From contig NZ_OY781872.1 of the NCBI RefSeq assembly GCF_963677065.1, positions 1,359,419 through 1,423,418 of the forward strand: DNA of 64,000 nt. Direction: 5' to 3'. The stretch's first letter is position 1. The number at the start of each line of letters is the position of its first letter. Below are positions 26,932-35,286 of the stretch, one piece after another. A program made the translations under genes and the position numbers. Below the pieces are notes generated by a model. It was not told the DNA's origin and searched no databases. It saw nothing but the letters and a program-made list of their open reading frames with translations. Origin of the DNA: an uncultured Methanoregula sp. (GTDB lineage: Archaea; Halobacteriota; Methanomicrobia; Methanomicrobiales; Methanospirillaceae).

Positions 26932-27973
26932 ATCCTGTTACAAGAAGAAGAGCGGCTATGTCTTTGCCAAGAAGGCCGAGGACATAGCCCGCGAGTATGG
27001 TATCGACCGGATAGCACGCCTTGCCAGCAACGAGAATCCCGAACCCCTCTCTCCGGCTGCATTAGCCGCTGCAGAGGCCGCCTTAAAGACGGTCAACCGC
27101 TATCCGGACGAAAGAGTGAACGTGCTCATGAACGGCCTGCGTTCCCGGTACGGGGATTACCATTTCGTGACCGGTGTCGGGATGGACGGCGTGATCGAGA
27201 CGATCATTCGCACGCTCGTGGAGCCGGGAGAACAGGTCGCTATCTCGACCCCCACGTTCTCGTTCTATGCTCTTGCGGCAATGGGACAGGGCGCGGAGGT
27301 CATCACGGTTCCCCGTGAGTCGGACTTCTCGGTGGACCCAAAGAAGCTAATCCGGGCGGCCAAGACCGCCAAGATCACCGTTCTCTGCTCGCCCAACAAC
27401 CCCACCGGGAACGCGAGCCCCATTGACGCGGTTGAGGAGATTCTCGAAGGGATCGAGGGACTCCTCTTCCTCGACAATGCGTATGTCGAGTTCTCGGGGA
27501 TCGATTATCTCCCGCTCATGAAGAAGCACGAGAACCTGGTCCTGGGCCGGACCCTCTCGAAAGTTTACTCGCTCGCCGGCCTCCGGGTCGGATATGCGTT
27601 CACGCCCCGCTGGCTTCCCCCCTGGTACCAGCGGGCGGGAACCCCGTTCACCGTCAATTCAGTCTCGATGGCTGCGGCTGCCGCAGCCCTCACGGATCAG
27701 GCCCACGCAGAGCGGTACATTGCGCAGGTGAAAAAGTGGCGGAAACGGTTTTTAGAGGAAGTGAACCTTCCTGTCCTTCCCTCGGACGCGAACTTCGTCA
27801 TGATCGATGTTGCGCCGAAGAGAAGCGACGAGGTTGTTGAGGAACTCGCCCGCCATGGCGTGGTAGTCCGTTCCTGCCGGAGCTTCTCGGGGCTCGAAGA
27901 CCACTACATACGGGTCAGTGTCGGAGAAGACTGGGAGAACGAGTTGTTTGTCCGGGTGATAAACTCATTATGA
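26915..27973 (+). CDS. hisC: Histidinol-phosphate aminotransferase
   Basis: The 352-residue fold-type I PLP enzyme converts imidazole acetol phosphate to histidinol phosphate. Features include ARLASNENPEPLSPAA, NRYPDERVNVLMNGL, VGMDGVIETIIRTLVEPGEQ, CSPNNPTGN, FLDNAYVEFSG and the PLP-lysine motif GRTLSKVYSLAGLRVGYAF. It ends IRVSVGEDWENELFVRVINS. It overlaps argD by 17 bp and the next gene by 4 bp, so the group is one transcription unit. The combination with a kinase and a lipid enzyme is an archaeal arrangement. Confidence 0.95.
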   Translation: MERLVRSCYKKKSGYVFAKKAEDIAREYGIDRIARLASNENPEPLSPAALAAAEAALKTVNRYPDERVNVLMNGLRSRYGDYHFVTGVGMDGVIETIIRTLVEPGEQVAISTPTFSFYALAAMGQGAEVITVPRESDFSVDPKKLIRAAKTAKITVLCSPNNPTGNASPIDAVEEILEGIEGLLFLDNAYVEFSGIDYLPLMKKHENLVLGRTLSKVYSLAGLRVGYAFTPRWLPPWYQRAGTPFTVNSVSMAAAAAALTDQAHAERYIAQVKKWRKRFLEEVNLPVLPSDANFVMIDVAPKRSDEVVEELARHGVVVRSCRSFSGLEDHYIRVSVGEDWENELFVRVINSL

Positions 27974-28482
27974 TGTGCGGCATCACCGGCACCCCGGGCA
28001 CCGGCAAATCGGCGATAGGTGATGAGCTGGCCCGCCGGGGATTCCGGGTGGTCCATCTCACGGATACGATCGGCCCGTACGTTGTCGGGGATGACGAGAA
28101 GCGGGATGCCCAGGTGATCGATGTTGACCGGTGGGCTGAAGAGTTTATCCCGGTCGAAGGGTTTGTCGAAGGCCACTTCGCCCATCTCCTCCCCTGCGAT
28201 CTCGTCGTGGTTCTTCGCTGCCGCCCGGATGAACTCAAAGCCCGCCTTTCCCAGAGAAAATACCGCCCGGCCAAGATCCGGGAGAATGCCGAGGCCGAGG
28301 CGCTCGACTCCTGTCTCATCGAGACCGTGGAAGAGCACGATCCCTCGCACATCTTCGAACTCGACACCACCGGCCGCGATGCCGCGTATTGCGCCGAACA
28401 AATCGAGCAGTTCTATTTAGGCCGGATACCGGCCGATTTCGGCCACATCGACTGGACGGAATATCTGGAGATCCAGCCATGA
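27970..28482 (+). CDS. AK6/Fap7-type nucleotide kinase
   Basis: This 170-residue P-loop protein starts MMCGITGTPGTGKSAIGDEL, with a Walker A GTPGTGKS. It also has VIDVDRWAEE, EGHFAHLLPCDLVVVLRCRP and ARLSQRKYRPAKIRENAEAE, all of the adenylate kinase isoenzyme 6/Fap7 family. Family members have adenylate kinase activity and act in late small-subunit ribosome maturation in eukaryotes and archaea. The start overlaps the hisC stop, and its own stop overlaps the next ATG. Start at 27973 is equally possible. Confidence 0.88.
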   Translation: MMCGITGTPGTGKSAIGDELARRGFRVVHLTDTIGPYVVGDDEKRDAQVIDVDRWAEEFIPVEGFVEGHFAHLLPCDLVVVLRCRPDELKARLSQRKYRPAKIRENAEAEALDSCLIETVEEHDPSHIFELDTTGRDAAYCAEQIEQFYLGRIPADFGHIDWTEYLEIQP

Positions 28483-29075
28483 CCCTCGACAATTACCGCT
28501 CCCATGCCAAAGTCTATTTCGACCCGCTCGTTGCAATAGCTATCCGGTGCCATCTCACCCCGAACTTCTTCACCCTAGCGGCGCTTGTTGCCTCGGGCCT
28601 TGCCGGAATCCTGTTCTACCTCCGGCTGGAACTCTGGGGTGTGCTTGCCGTTGCCGCCAATGCGTTCTGCGATGCCATGGACGGCGCCGTTGCCCGCGAG
28701 ATGAAGTGCCAGAGCAAGCGCGGGGATTTCCTCGACCATGCGGTTGACCGGTTTGCCGACATCTTCATCATCACCGGTATCTTTGCCGGGGGGCTCGTCC
28801 CGTGGCAGATCGGGGTCTTCGCCCTGACCGGTGTCCTGATGTCCTCGTATCTCGGCACCCAGGCCCAGGCGGTCGGCGTTGGCCGGTACTATGGCGGAAT
28901 ACTCGGGCGTGCGGACCGCCTGGTCATGATCATGGCAGTCGGCATCATCGACATGCTGGTCCCCTTAAGTTTCTACGGCCTCTCCCTTCTCGGGTGGATG
29001 CTCTTCCTCTTCGGGTTCTTTGGCTATATCACCGCATTCCAGCGTTTCGCGTACGTGTGGCAGAAAGTGGAATAA
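28479..29075 (+). CDS. CDP-alcohol phosphatidyltransferase
   Basis: The 198-residue integral membrane enzyme has the catalytic signature D-x2-DG-x2-AR-x8-G-x3-D-x3-D, seen as DAMDGAVAREMKCQSKRGDF followed by LDHAVDR. Hydrophobic helices surround it (LAALVASGLAGILFYL; IDMLVPLSFYGLSLLGWMLF). Such enzymes transfer a phospho-alcohol onto a CDP-lipid; in methanogens a likely job is archaetidylinositol phosphate synthesis. The exact substrate is inference. ATG 28479 overlaps the upstream stop as ATGA. Confidence 0.9.
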   Translation: MTLDNYRSHAKVYFDPLVAIAIRCHLTPNFFTLAALVASGLAGILFYLRLELWGVLAVAANAFCDAMDGAVAREMKCQSKRGDFLDHAVDRFADIFIITGIFAGGLVPWQIGVFALTGVLMSSYLGTQAQAVGVGRYYGGILGRADRLVMIMAVGIIDMLVPLSFYGLSLLGWMLFLFGFFGYITAFQRFAYVWQKVE

Positions 29076-29171
29076 TTCTTAATCCTCTTTTTTGTGGATT
29101 TAGCACCCTGCTGTCGTCCCCATTCTCAATTCCATAGCCTTTTATTCCTCTATTTTGATAATTCATATCTC

Positions 29172-30485
29172 ATGTCACGGTGCCCGCGGTGCAAATCTGA
29201 AGTTGCCGATGAACTGACGCACTGCCCGGTCTGCCGCAAGGAGTTGTCCGGGTGCCTCTATGCCCCTGTGGGATCGGAAGGAAAAGCCGGTTCCCCTGTT
29301 CCGGAAGAGCTGGGCAGCCGGATAGGGTATGCCGGGTTCTGGCGCAGGCTCTGCGCCACCATTCCCGACCTGATCGTTGTCGGCCTCGCCGCCGTTGTTA
29401 TAAAATCCCTGCTCGAAAAATATGCGCTGCCGTACCCCATTCTCGCAACCCTCTTTCTCGCCGGCGTCTTCTATCTGGCCCTGTACTCCCCCGTCTTTCT
29501 CAGTTCCCGGTACCAGGCAACGCCCGGAAAGATGCTTTTTGGGGTGATCGTTGTCTATGACAACGGGCGGCAGCTCCCGTTCTCCCGGGCCCTGATCCGG
29601 GAACTGGGTAAATATGTATCGCTCATCCTCTTCGGGCTCGGATTTTTCCTAATCGGGGTTTCGAAAAAGAAGCAGGGGCTCCACGATCTCCTGGCCCTGA
29701 CCGTTGTCGTGCGCAGGTCGGACTGCCACATCTACGAACGCTCGAACATCCAGAACCCCCATGCAGTCAGAAACCGGCTCCGTGCATCGGGTCTTATCAT
29801 CTGCATCTGCCTTGCCTGCACCCTTGCCCCGATCGCCTACTTCGGGACTCTCCCGCCAAAGACCGTGACCCCCCAGTTCTTCGCAGCCAGGGGCTTAAGC
29901 TCGGCGGCCGATACTCTTGCTGAGACAAAATACCCTGAATATTCCCTTGAAGTCTACAATACGGCGATCGAGCTCCAGCCCAACGATACCGCGATCCAGG
30001 TGAAGAAACTCTATGTGCTCGATCGCCTGGGGAGAATGGACGAGGCGCAGGTGTACCTGGAAGAGATGATCGCGATGTATCCCAACGAGACCACACCCGT
30101 GATACTCAAAGGGGATCTCGCGCTCCAGCAGGGAAAATTTACAGAAGCGCTTGCCAGTTACGAGAAAGCGCTGGCGGCAGACCCGAAGAATCCCAAGATC
30201 TGGATCAAGAAAGGCGATGCCCACCTCCTGATGGCAATGACGGGCATGCATGAGATGCGGGACATGTACCATAACCTTACGATCAGTTCGGGCAAGCCGG
30301 GCCAGTGGCAGAATGCAGCGCCGGTCGATGCCTTCGCGACAACCAAGCCCTACCAGGATGCCGTGAGTGCCTACAACAAGGCGATCGAGCTCGATCCCAT
30401 GACGAGCGTTGCCATATCCGGCCGGATCCTCTCGTCGACCGGCAACCTTGTCGACACCTACCAGGGAATCCTGCAGGATATGTGA
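29172..30485 (+). CDS. Zinc-ribbon, RDD and TPR membrane protein
   Basis: This 437-residue protein combines three modules. An N-terminal zinc ribbon has two Cys pairs (RCPRCKSEVADELTHCPVCR). An RDD-type membrane domain of three or four helices follows (about 55-190: GFWRRLCATIPDLIVVGLAA; RYQATPGKMLFGVIVVYDNG). Another helix near 210-235 leads into an outer TPR region (ALASYEKALAADPKNPKIWI; AYNKAIELDPM). Role unknown. ATG 29172 begins right before the Cys motif. An upstream in-frame start has no support. Confidence 0.8.
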   Translation: MSRCPRCKSEVADELTHCPVCRKELSGCLYAPVGSEGKAGSPVPEELGSRIGYAGFWRRLCATIPDLIVVGLAAVVIKSLLEKYALPYPILATLFLAGVFYLALYSPVFLSSRYQATPGKMLFGVIVVYDNGRQLPFSRALIRELGKYVSLILFGLGFFLIGVSKKKQGLHDLLALTVVVRRSDCHIYERSNIQNPHAVRNRLRASGLIICICLACTLAPIAYFGTLPPKTVTPQFFAARGLSSAADTLAETKYPEYSLEVYNTAIELQPNDTAIQVKKLYVLDRLGRMDEAQVYLEEMIAMYPNETTPVILKGDLALQQGKFTEALASYEKALAADPKNPKIWIKKGDAHLLMAMTGMHEMRDMYHNLTISSGKPGQWQNAAPVDAFATTKPYQDAVSAYNKAIELDPMTSVAISGRILSSTGNLVDTYQGILQDM

Positions 30486-30540
30486 CGGGAATCCATTTTT
30501 ATTGGTTTTTTGGTTGCGGAGCAAATTCAGCGGATAGTGG

Positions 30541-31200
30541 TCATGGCGCCCCTTCCAATCCCGCGATCTCCCTGATATATTCGAGTGCCGCTACGGCGTC
30601 CTCCCGCTTCTGGTCGCAGACATGGGTATCCGCCCATAGGAGGAACCGCTCCTTTGTCGTGGCGCTGACCGCATCCCCGGCTTTTGCAACAACCGACCGG
30701 TAGGTCCTCTGGGGATAGAAGACGGCCCTGGCAGCCGCAAGGAGCACCTCATGCTCCGGGCCGCTGAGAATCCCTTCGTTCTGCGCCCGTTTCAGCGTGA
30801 AGCGGATATTGATGAGCGGCTCCGAGAGCGACATCCCGGTAACCGGGTCAAAGACCAGGGCGACCTCGTCGTCCGAGATGAGCTCGCCGCTCCTGTACAT
30901 CCGGTAGATCTCGCCTACCCCGGCCATCCCGAGCGTGTCCATCTCGGCTGCCCGGAGGGCTCCCATGCTGGATGCGCCGACAACCCGGACGCCTTTTTTT
31001 ACCGCCGCAAGGATCTCGCGATGGGCAACCGCGCTCTCCTGGTGGAAGACCCCGTCGATGAGCCCGATGATTCCTGCCCCTTCTTCGGCAGCCCGGAGGA
31101 GATCGCCCCTCTTTGCCGGCGGACGGTAGTCTGCCGTAAGAATCGATTGAGCTGCTGCCAGATCAAGACTTGGCCCGAGAAAGACGATGATCCGTGGCAT
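30541..31200 (-). CDS. tfuA: TfuA-like thioamidation partner protein
   Basis: The 219-residue protein has TfuA-family segments: MPRIIVFLGPSLDLAAAQSI, YRPPAKRGDLLRAA, IGLIDGVFHQESAVAHREIL, VVGASSMGALRAAEMDTLGM and GVGEIYRMYRSGEL with ISDDEVAL. In methanogens TfuA works with YcaO to install thioglycine in the alpha subunit of methyl-coenzyme M reductase, probably by helping sulfur delivery. The gene overlaps the ycaO 3' end by 38 bp, a strong sign of coupled expression. The function is established for the family in methanogens; here it is inferred. Confidence 0.9.
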   Translation of the reverse strand: MPRIIVFLGPSLDLAAAQSILTADYRPPAKRGDLLRAAEEGAGIIGLIDGVFHQESAVAHREILAAVKKGVRVVGASSMGALRAAEMDTLGMAGVGEIYRMYRSGELISDDEVALVFDPVTGMSLSEPLINIRFTLKRAQNEGILSGPEHEVLLAAARAVFYPQRTYRSVVAKAGDAVSATTKERFLLWADTHVCDQKREDAVAALEYIREIAGLEGAP

Positions 31201-32374
31201 TGTTTACCCGCACCCCCCGCCGCTCCGGGTCCATGGCAAAGACTTCGAGGCCCGGCACGATGACCCGAACAACCGGAATGCCGATCTCTTCCCTTGTCAG
31301 GTCCACGACAATGACCCGGTCCAGCCCCTTTGCCCGGAGCCGTTCGATGACCCCCTGTATATCGGTCAAGAAATCGTCGCTGTCCGATGACGGCAGGTCC
31401 CGGTACGGGACGGTCCCGCGTTCCTTGTACCAGTAGCCGTTGATCCGTTTTGCCCGCTCGTATCCCATCTTCTTGCGGAGCTCGGCAAGGGTTGTGTCCT
31501 CCCGTGCCCCGTGAATCTGGGTGAGCCGGCTCTGTGCCACTTCGGTGAGCGCCCGCATCACCGCGATCCGGGCACTGGTGTGCGTGCCGATACCGATCGT
31601 GAGAAGCGATGGATCCTTGAGGAGAACATCGTCCGCAACTGCAGCGATCGTCGGGATGCCGATGTCGCTTGTGATATCCCGCACTTTTACTTCAACCTGG
31701 GCATCGGAGAATTTCTTCAGCATCTCCGCAAGCGCCGGGTCATCGATCTCGGTCAGGCAGGGCCCGGTATCGCGGCAGGCCTCGACAAGCGACCAGGCGT
31801 CCCGCTCGATCACTTCCGAGAGTGCATGGAAGATCGCCTCCTCGATGGTATTGCCGGACGCAAGCCCGTTGGTATTGGTGCGGGCGAGTCCCCGGTAGTT
31901 GTGCGGGAGCGGGTGGAAGACCGCGAAGGCCGGCACGAAGACCGGGTGGTTGTTTGCGATATCGTAGCCTTCGATCCAGGCCATGAGCCGGTCGGTGTCG
32001 GCTCCCTCGGGAAGGATGAGATCCTTTGGATCGAGCACCTGCCCGTGGGCATGCATCTGCTGGAAGGGGGCAAGGATCGTCCTCCGGTCATGGATCTCGG
32101 ACGAGTAGCGTTCGATGCCCTCCATGATAGCCGAGATCCGCGACTCTTCTATGGTTGCCCCTTTCCCGTTGTATACGGTGATGGCCCCGGATTCGGCGGT
32201 CGGGCGGATGCAGGAAAAAACCGGGATGCCGATCCGGTCGAGGCTCGTTATGTCGGCAACGCGGGTGATGCCGGCTGCCGGGACTTTGGGTTCGATCCGT
32301 GCAAGCGTCTCACCCAGCGGAACCGCCCGCTGCGTCTCGTTGTAATAGGTCTTTTTGCAGGACTGGAGCTGCAT
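31163..32374 (-). CDS. ycaO: YcaO-type thioamide synthase for McrA
   Basis: The 403-residue YcaO protein uses ATP to activate a peptide backbone amide. Motifs include PVFSCIRPTAESGAITVYNG, GKGATIEESRISAIMEGIER (an ATP/Mg-binding Glu-rich helix), NTNGLASGNTIEEAIFHALS with EVIERDAW, and SARIAVMRALTEVAQSRLTQ. The archaeal end lacks the proline-rich tail of azoline-forming bacterial YcaOs. With TfuA it should make the thioglycine of methyl-coenzyme M reductase. ATG 32374 (MQLQSCKKTYYN) was chosen because upstream residues are unlike the family and cross the promoter region. Confidence 0.92.
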   Translation of the reverse strand: MQLQSCKKTYYNETQRAVPLGETLARIEPKVPAAGITRVADITSLDRIGIPVFSCIRPTAESGAITVYNGKGATIEESRISAIMEGIERYSSEIHDRRTILAPFQQMHAHGQVLDPKDLILPEGADTDRLMAWIEGYDIANNHPVFVPAFAVFHPLPHNYRGLARTNTNGLASGNTIEEAIFHALSEVIERDAWSLVEACRDTGPCLTEIDDPALAEMLKKFSDAQVEVKVRDITSDIGIPTIAAVADDVLLKDPSLLTIGIGTHTSARIAVMRALTEVAQSRLTQIHGAREDTTLAELRKKMGYERAKRINGYWYKERGTVPYRDLPSSDSDDFLTDIQGVIERLRAKGLDRVIVVDLTREEIGIPVVRVIVPGLEVFAMDPERRGVRVNNATDHRLSRAKS

Positions 32375-32484
32375 GGGAATTCTCTTACGTATAACGTGAA
32401 CGCTGCCGGTGTTTATACATGCCCATCTTTTAACAATGGGTAACGGGCATACGGTTGCACCGGTTTTATCATCCTCACACTGCA

Positions 32485-32853
32485 ATGGATGAATACGCTA
32501 TGGATTACTCGTACCTGGTCCTGAAGTTCATCGTGGGCGGGGGAGTCATCGTGGGGGTGACGTTCCTGGCCCAGCAGGTGGATGCGAAATATGCCGGCAT
32601 CCTGATCGCTGCCCCGATCCTGACCCTTCTTGCGTTCCTCTTCACGTATTCCGAGAGCGGTCTCTCCACGTCCCGGCAGCTGGTCATCGGGGCATTCTGG
32701 TTTGCCATCCCCACGCTCCTCTTCCTGCTGGCGCTCTACCTCCTCCTGGCCCGGTATCCTGTTGGACCCAGCCTCGGCGGGGCATTCGGGGTCTGGTTCG
32801 TGGCAATCCTCGCGATGAACCAGATGCTCTACGGGGCCTGGCCGGCTATCTAG
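32485..32853 (+). CDS. GlpM-like small membrane protein
   Basis: This 122-residue protein has four hydrophobic helices and resembles the GlpM/DUF3147 family in length and motifs: LVLKFIVGGGVIVGVTFLAQ, KYAGILIAAPILTLLAFLFT, LVIGAFWFAIPTLLFLLALY and LGGAFGVWFVAILAMN. Function unknown in archaea. Starts at 32485 and 32500 are both plausible; no clear ribosome-binding site. It is divergent from ycaO. Confidence 0.7.
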   Translation: MDEYAMDYSYLVLKFIVGGGVIVGVTFLAQQVDAKYAGILIAAPILTLLAFLFTYSESGLSTSRQLVIGAFWFAIPTLLFLLALYLLLARYPVGPSLGGAFGVWFVAILAMNQMLYGAWPAI

Positions 32854-32955
32854 TTCAACACGGGTCGGTTGCCGGGATATTCATTTTCTGCGGCCTGTCA
32901 CCGGCCAAATCCACAAATAATCCATGGCCCGAATCCCTCATGAGAGATAATACGT

Positions 32956-33348
32956 ATGAGATCGTCCATCCCTCTTGCCGGATTCGGCCTTGCGCTCCTG
33001 GTTATATTGGTCATCGGTGCCGGCTGCACAACCCCGTCAACCGGAAACCCGCAGGCAACACCCCTGCCGGCAACTCCTGCTCCAACGGTCCCGGCCGGAT
33101 CCTCCTGCGGCCTCACGACCTGCCATGGCCTCGATCTTGCCTGTGGCTCCGATGCCCCCCAGATCTGCACCATGGAGTACCGGCTCGGCGACAAGTGCCG
33201 GCAGTATGCCCGGTGCGACAGTAGCGGTGGGAGCTGCAATCTGGTTATCGATCCGAAGTTTACATCCTGCAAATCCTGCGTGGAGCAGTGTGCAGCAAAA
33301 GCCGGCAGCAACGGGCAGGCCGCGTTTGAGTGTGAAGCAACGTGCTGA
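32956..33348 (+). CDS. Cysteine-rich putative lipoprotein
   Basis: The 130-residue protein has a signal peptide with a lipobox (LVILVIGAGC), a Pro/Thr tether, then about 80 residues with eleven cysteines. Segments are SCGLTTCHGLDLACGS, APQICTMEYRLGDKC, YARCD, SCNLV, FTSCKSCVEQCAAK and the last residues ECEATC. Such density suggests disulfides outside the membrane or a metal site. No family is recognised, though some archaea have similar Cys-rich lipoproteins. Confidence 0.75.
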   Translation: MRSSIPLAGFGLALLVILVIGAGCTTPSTGNPQATPLPATPAPTVPAGSSCGLTTCHGLDLACGSDAPQICTMEYRLGDKCRQYARCDSSGGSCNLVIDPKFTSCKSCVEQCAAKAGSNGQAAFECEATC

Positions 33349-33887
33349 TCCCCATCTTTCCGGCATGCTCTGTCAGATTCTGACTTTCCGCGGAAGACCT
33401 GATTCTTCCCGCTTTATTCCGGGTTTTTCCTGTTCAGGAGGGGGGGGTCCCCGGCCAACCCTCCCGCCATCTTTTTTCAAAACCTGTCTGACCCCCCTCC
33501 CTGCATAGGGGGGAGGTATGCGGGAGACCCCCCCACCCCCTCAGGCCGGATGGACCCCCCCTGATCAGAATCGGGTAGCCATTCCCGAACCGCCCCTGAC
33601 GGAAGCCTGCAAAAACCGGCACTCATAATGGTGTGCAATACGTGTGCATTAACAGTTTTGAGAAGGGGGGTCTGCCGGGGACCACCCCCCCGTTTATTTT
33701 TTAAATCGATCGGACCCCCCCGCCTCACGGTTTTTGGGATGGGGTGACCCCCCCTTGATGATCTGTGGAAAGCCTGACTGGAATTTTGTCTGGATATTTC
33801 AGGGGTTCAAAAAAAAGAGGGAAATTTCAAGAAAGAAACCGGTGAATGCTCCGGACCGAAGGACCGGGCCGGGCTGCTGCAACCCGG
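33349..33887. other. 540-bp gene-free island with G/C runs
   Basis: Between the Cys-rich lipoprotein and fen1 no credible gene is seen; open frames here consist of Gly/Pro/Arg-rich noise. The stretch contains at least seven copies of GGGGGGTC or its complement (see the repeat entry), oligo-T and oligo-A runs, and short palindromes. It resembles the island upstream of the antiporter. Confidence 0.55.
33438..33755. repeat. Cluster of GACCCCCC / GGGGGGTC words
   Basis: The word GACCCCCC or its complement occurs at 33440-33449 (as GGGGGGGTC), 33490-33497, 33526-33534, 33553-33561, 33665-33672 (as GGGGGGTC), 33713-33721 and 33746-33754. Both orientations appear, spaced about 25 to 110 bp. The same word occurs three times near 11527-11739. 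The pattern suggests a dispersed element or multi-site protein-binding region; nothing in the sequence fixes which. Confidence 0.65.
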
Positions 33888-34889
33888 TCAGAACCAGCTC
33901 TCAAGCGTCTTCTGGCCGGCTTTGACCGAGAAGCCTTCCAGCGCCCTGCCGATGCGGTCCTCGGAGAACTCGTACCCGTCGCAGAGGAGTTTTTTTATCC
34001 CTTCCGGGTCCGGGTGGCCGGCGGCAACCGAATAATCGTCCGTCACCGGCGGGTGGAGGAACATATCGATGACCGGGGCGGGATCGAAGTCCGGGATCTT
34101 CTCTCTGATCTTTGCTTCAAACTCTCCCTTCAGGACGATCTTGAGCCCTGTCTTTGCACCAACGCCGTCAACACCCGGGTTGAAGTCGGTCCCGATCAGG
34201 ATACCGATCTGGATGAGCTGCTCCCGTGTGAGCTTCAGGCCGGCCAAGGTGTCGGCAAGCACGATCCGCTCCGGGCTTACGGTAATCTGCCGGCCCCGGA
34301 TCTTCCTTTTTCCCGAGACCGTCAGATTCCGGACAAGGGTCGGGGCACCGAAGAGCAGGTTGTCATAGTCCTGCGAGACAACGTACCGGGCATCCCCCTT
34401 TGCCACCATGTAGGAGGCCTGGGCCTCGCCCTCCCCCGGGGCCTGCACAACGGGAATTCCCATGAGCCGGAGCAGTTCCTTTGACGTCTCGACAATGGTG
34501 GTATCGACCCGTGTCGCCGACCGGGCCTGCTTGTAGGCCTCCTCGTCGTCGCCCCGCTCCACGGCCTCCTTCCACTTCTCCCCGGCAGTGTCCCGGAGTT
34601 TCCGGCGCTCATCGATGGTCGCCTGCTTCAGCGCCGCAGGCTTGCCATCGAAGACAAAGACCGGCTTGATACCCTTCTCCATGAAACTTGCCATCCGGAA
34701 GAGTATCCCCGAGAGATGGGAGGTGACCCGGCCCTTGCTGTCCATCAGCGGCGTCCCGTCCGGCTGCCGGATGATTGTCAGGAACTGGTACAGCGCATTG
34801 TTTGCATCGATCGCCGCAATCCCCGGGAGAGCCTCCCAGGTAACCGGGGTCTTGTATTCAGCGATGATGTCCCGTAGTGCAACACCCAT
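33888..34889 (-). CDS. fen: Flap endonuclease 1
   Basis: This 333-residue structure-specific nuclease trims 5' flaps in Okazaki-fragment maturation and repair. Metal-binding acidic motifs are [54 protein letters not shown] and [17 protein letters not shown]. The C-terminus, QKTLESWF, is a PCNA-binding PIP box. Length is normal for archaeal FEN1. It lies at the head of a DNA-related stretch that also has histone, radA and an RPA-like gene. Confidence 0.96.
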   Translation of the reverse strand: MGVALRDIIAEYKTPVTWEALPGIAAIDANNALYQFLTIIRQPDGTPLMDSKGRVTSHLSGILFRMASFMEKGIKPVFVFDGKPAALKQATIDERRKLRDTAGEKWKEAVERGDDEEAYKQARSATRVDTTIVETSKELLRLMGIPVVQAPGEGEAQASYMVAKGDARYVVSQDYDNLLFGAPTLVRNLTVSGKRKIRGRQITVSPERIVLADTLAGLKLTREQLIQIGILIGTDFNPGVDGVGAKTGLKIVLKGEFEAKIREKIPDFDPAPVIDMFLHPPVTDDYSVAAGHPDPEGIKKLLCDGYEFSEDRIGRALEGFSVKAGQKTLESWF

Positions 34890-34912
34890 GCTTCAACACT
34901 TCTGATCTGCCG

Positions 34913-35227
34913 TTATTTGTAGGCACGCTTTGCCATTTCCGCAACAAGCTCGTCGAGATGGGTTATCGCCATGTCGTACTTGTCCACCATACGGGTCGAG
35001 ATCTCCTCGAGGTTGGTCCGGAGCATCCGCTCCCGTGTGATGACGCTCTGCTCCAGCTTGCGCATCTTGACCTGGAGCGAGAGGAAGAGCCCGCCGATCG
35101 AGAGCATCATTAAGCATGCCGCAACCGCGATCGTGAGATCCTGCCAGAACCGGAGGATGAGAACAAGGGTGGAGACGACCATGATGATGGTGAGCAGGAT
35201 ATCGAATGCATACTCACGTATGTCCAT
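34913..35227 (-). CDS. Small two-helix membrane protein with coiled coil
   Basis: A 104-residue protein starts MDIREYAFDILLTIIMVVST. Two hydrophobic helices lie in the first 55 residues (ILLTIIMVVSTLVLILRF and IAVAACLMMLSIGGLFLSL). The rest is a charged amphipathic stretch (VKMRKLEQSVITRERMLRTN, then MAITHLDELVAEMAKRA) likely to form a cytoplasmic coiled coil. It ends 24 bp before the fen1 start on the same strand. Unknown function. Confidence 0.65.
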   Translation of the reverse strand: MDIREYAFDILLTIIMVVSTLVLILRFWQDLTIAVAACLMMLSIGGLFLSLQVKMRKLEQSVITRERMLRTNLEEISTRMVDKYDMAITHLDELVAEMAKRAYK

Positions 35228-35286
35228 GCTTTTAGATGATGGAGAGCACACTAATTAATCTAACTAATTCACCGGAGACAACAAGC

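Noticed and set aside
31511..32443. A 310-residue plus-strand frame opposite ycaO
   Set aside because: Shadow of ycaO with noise-like composition.
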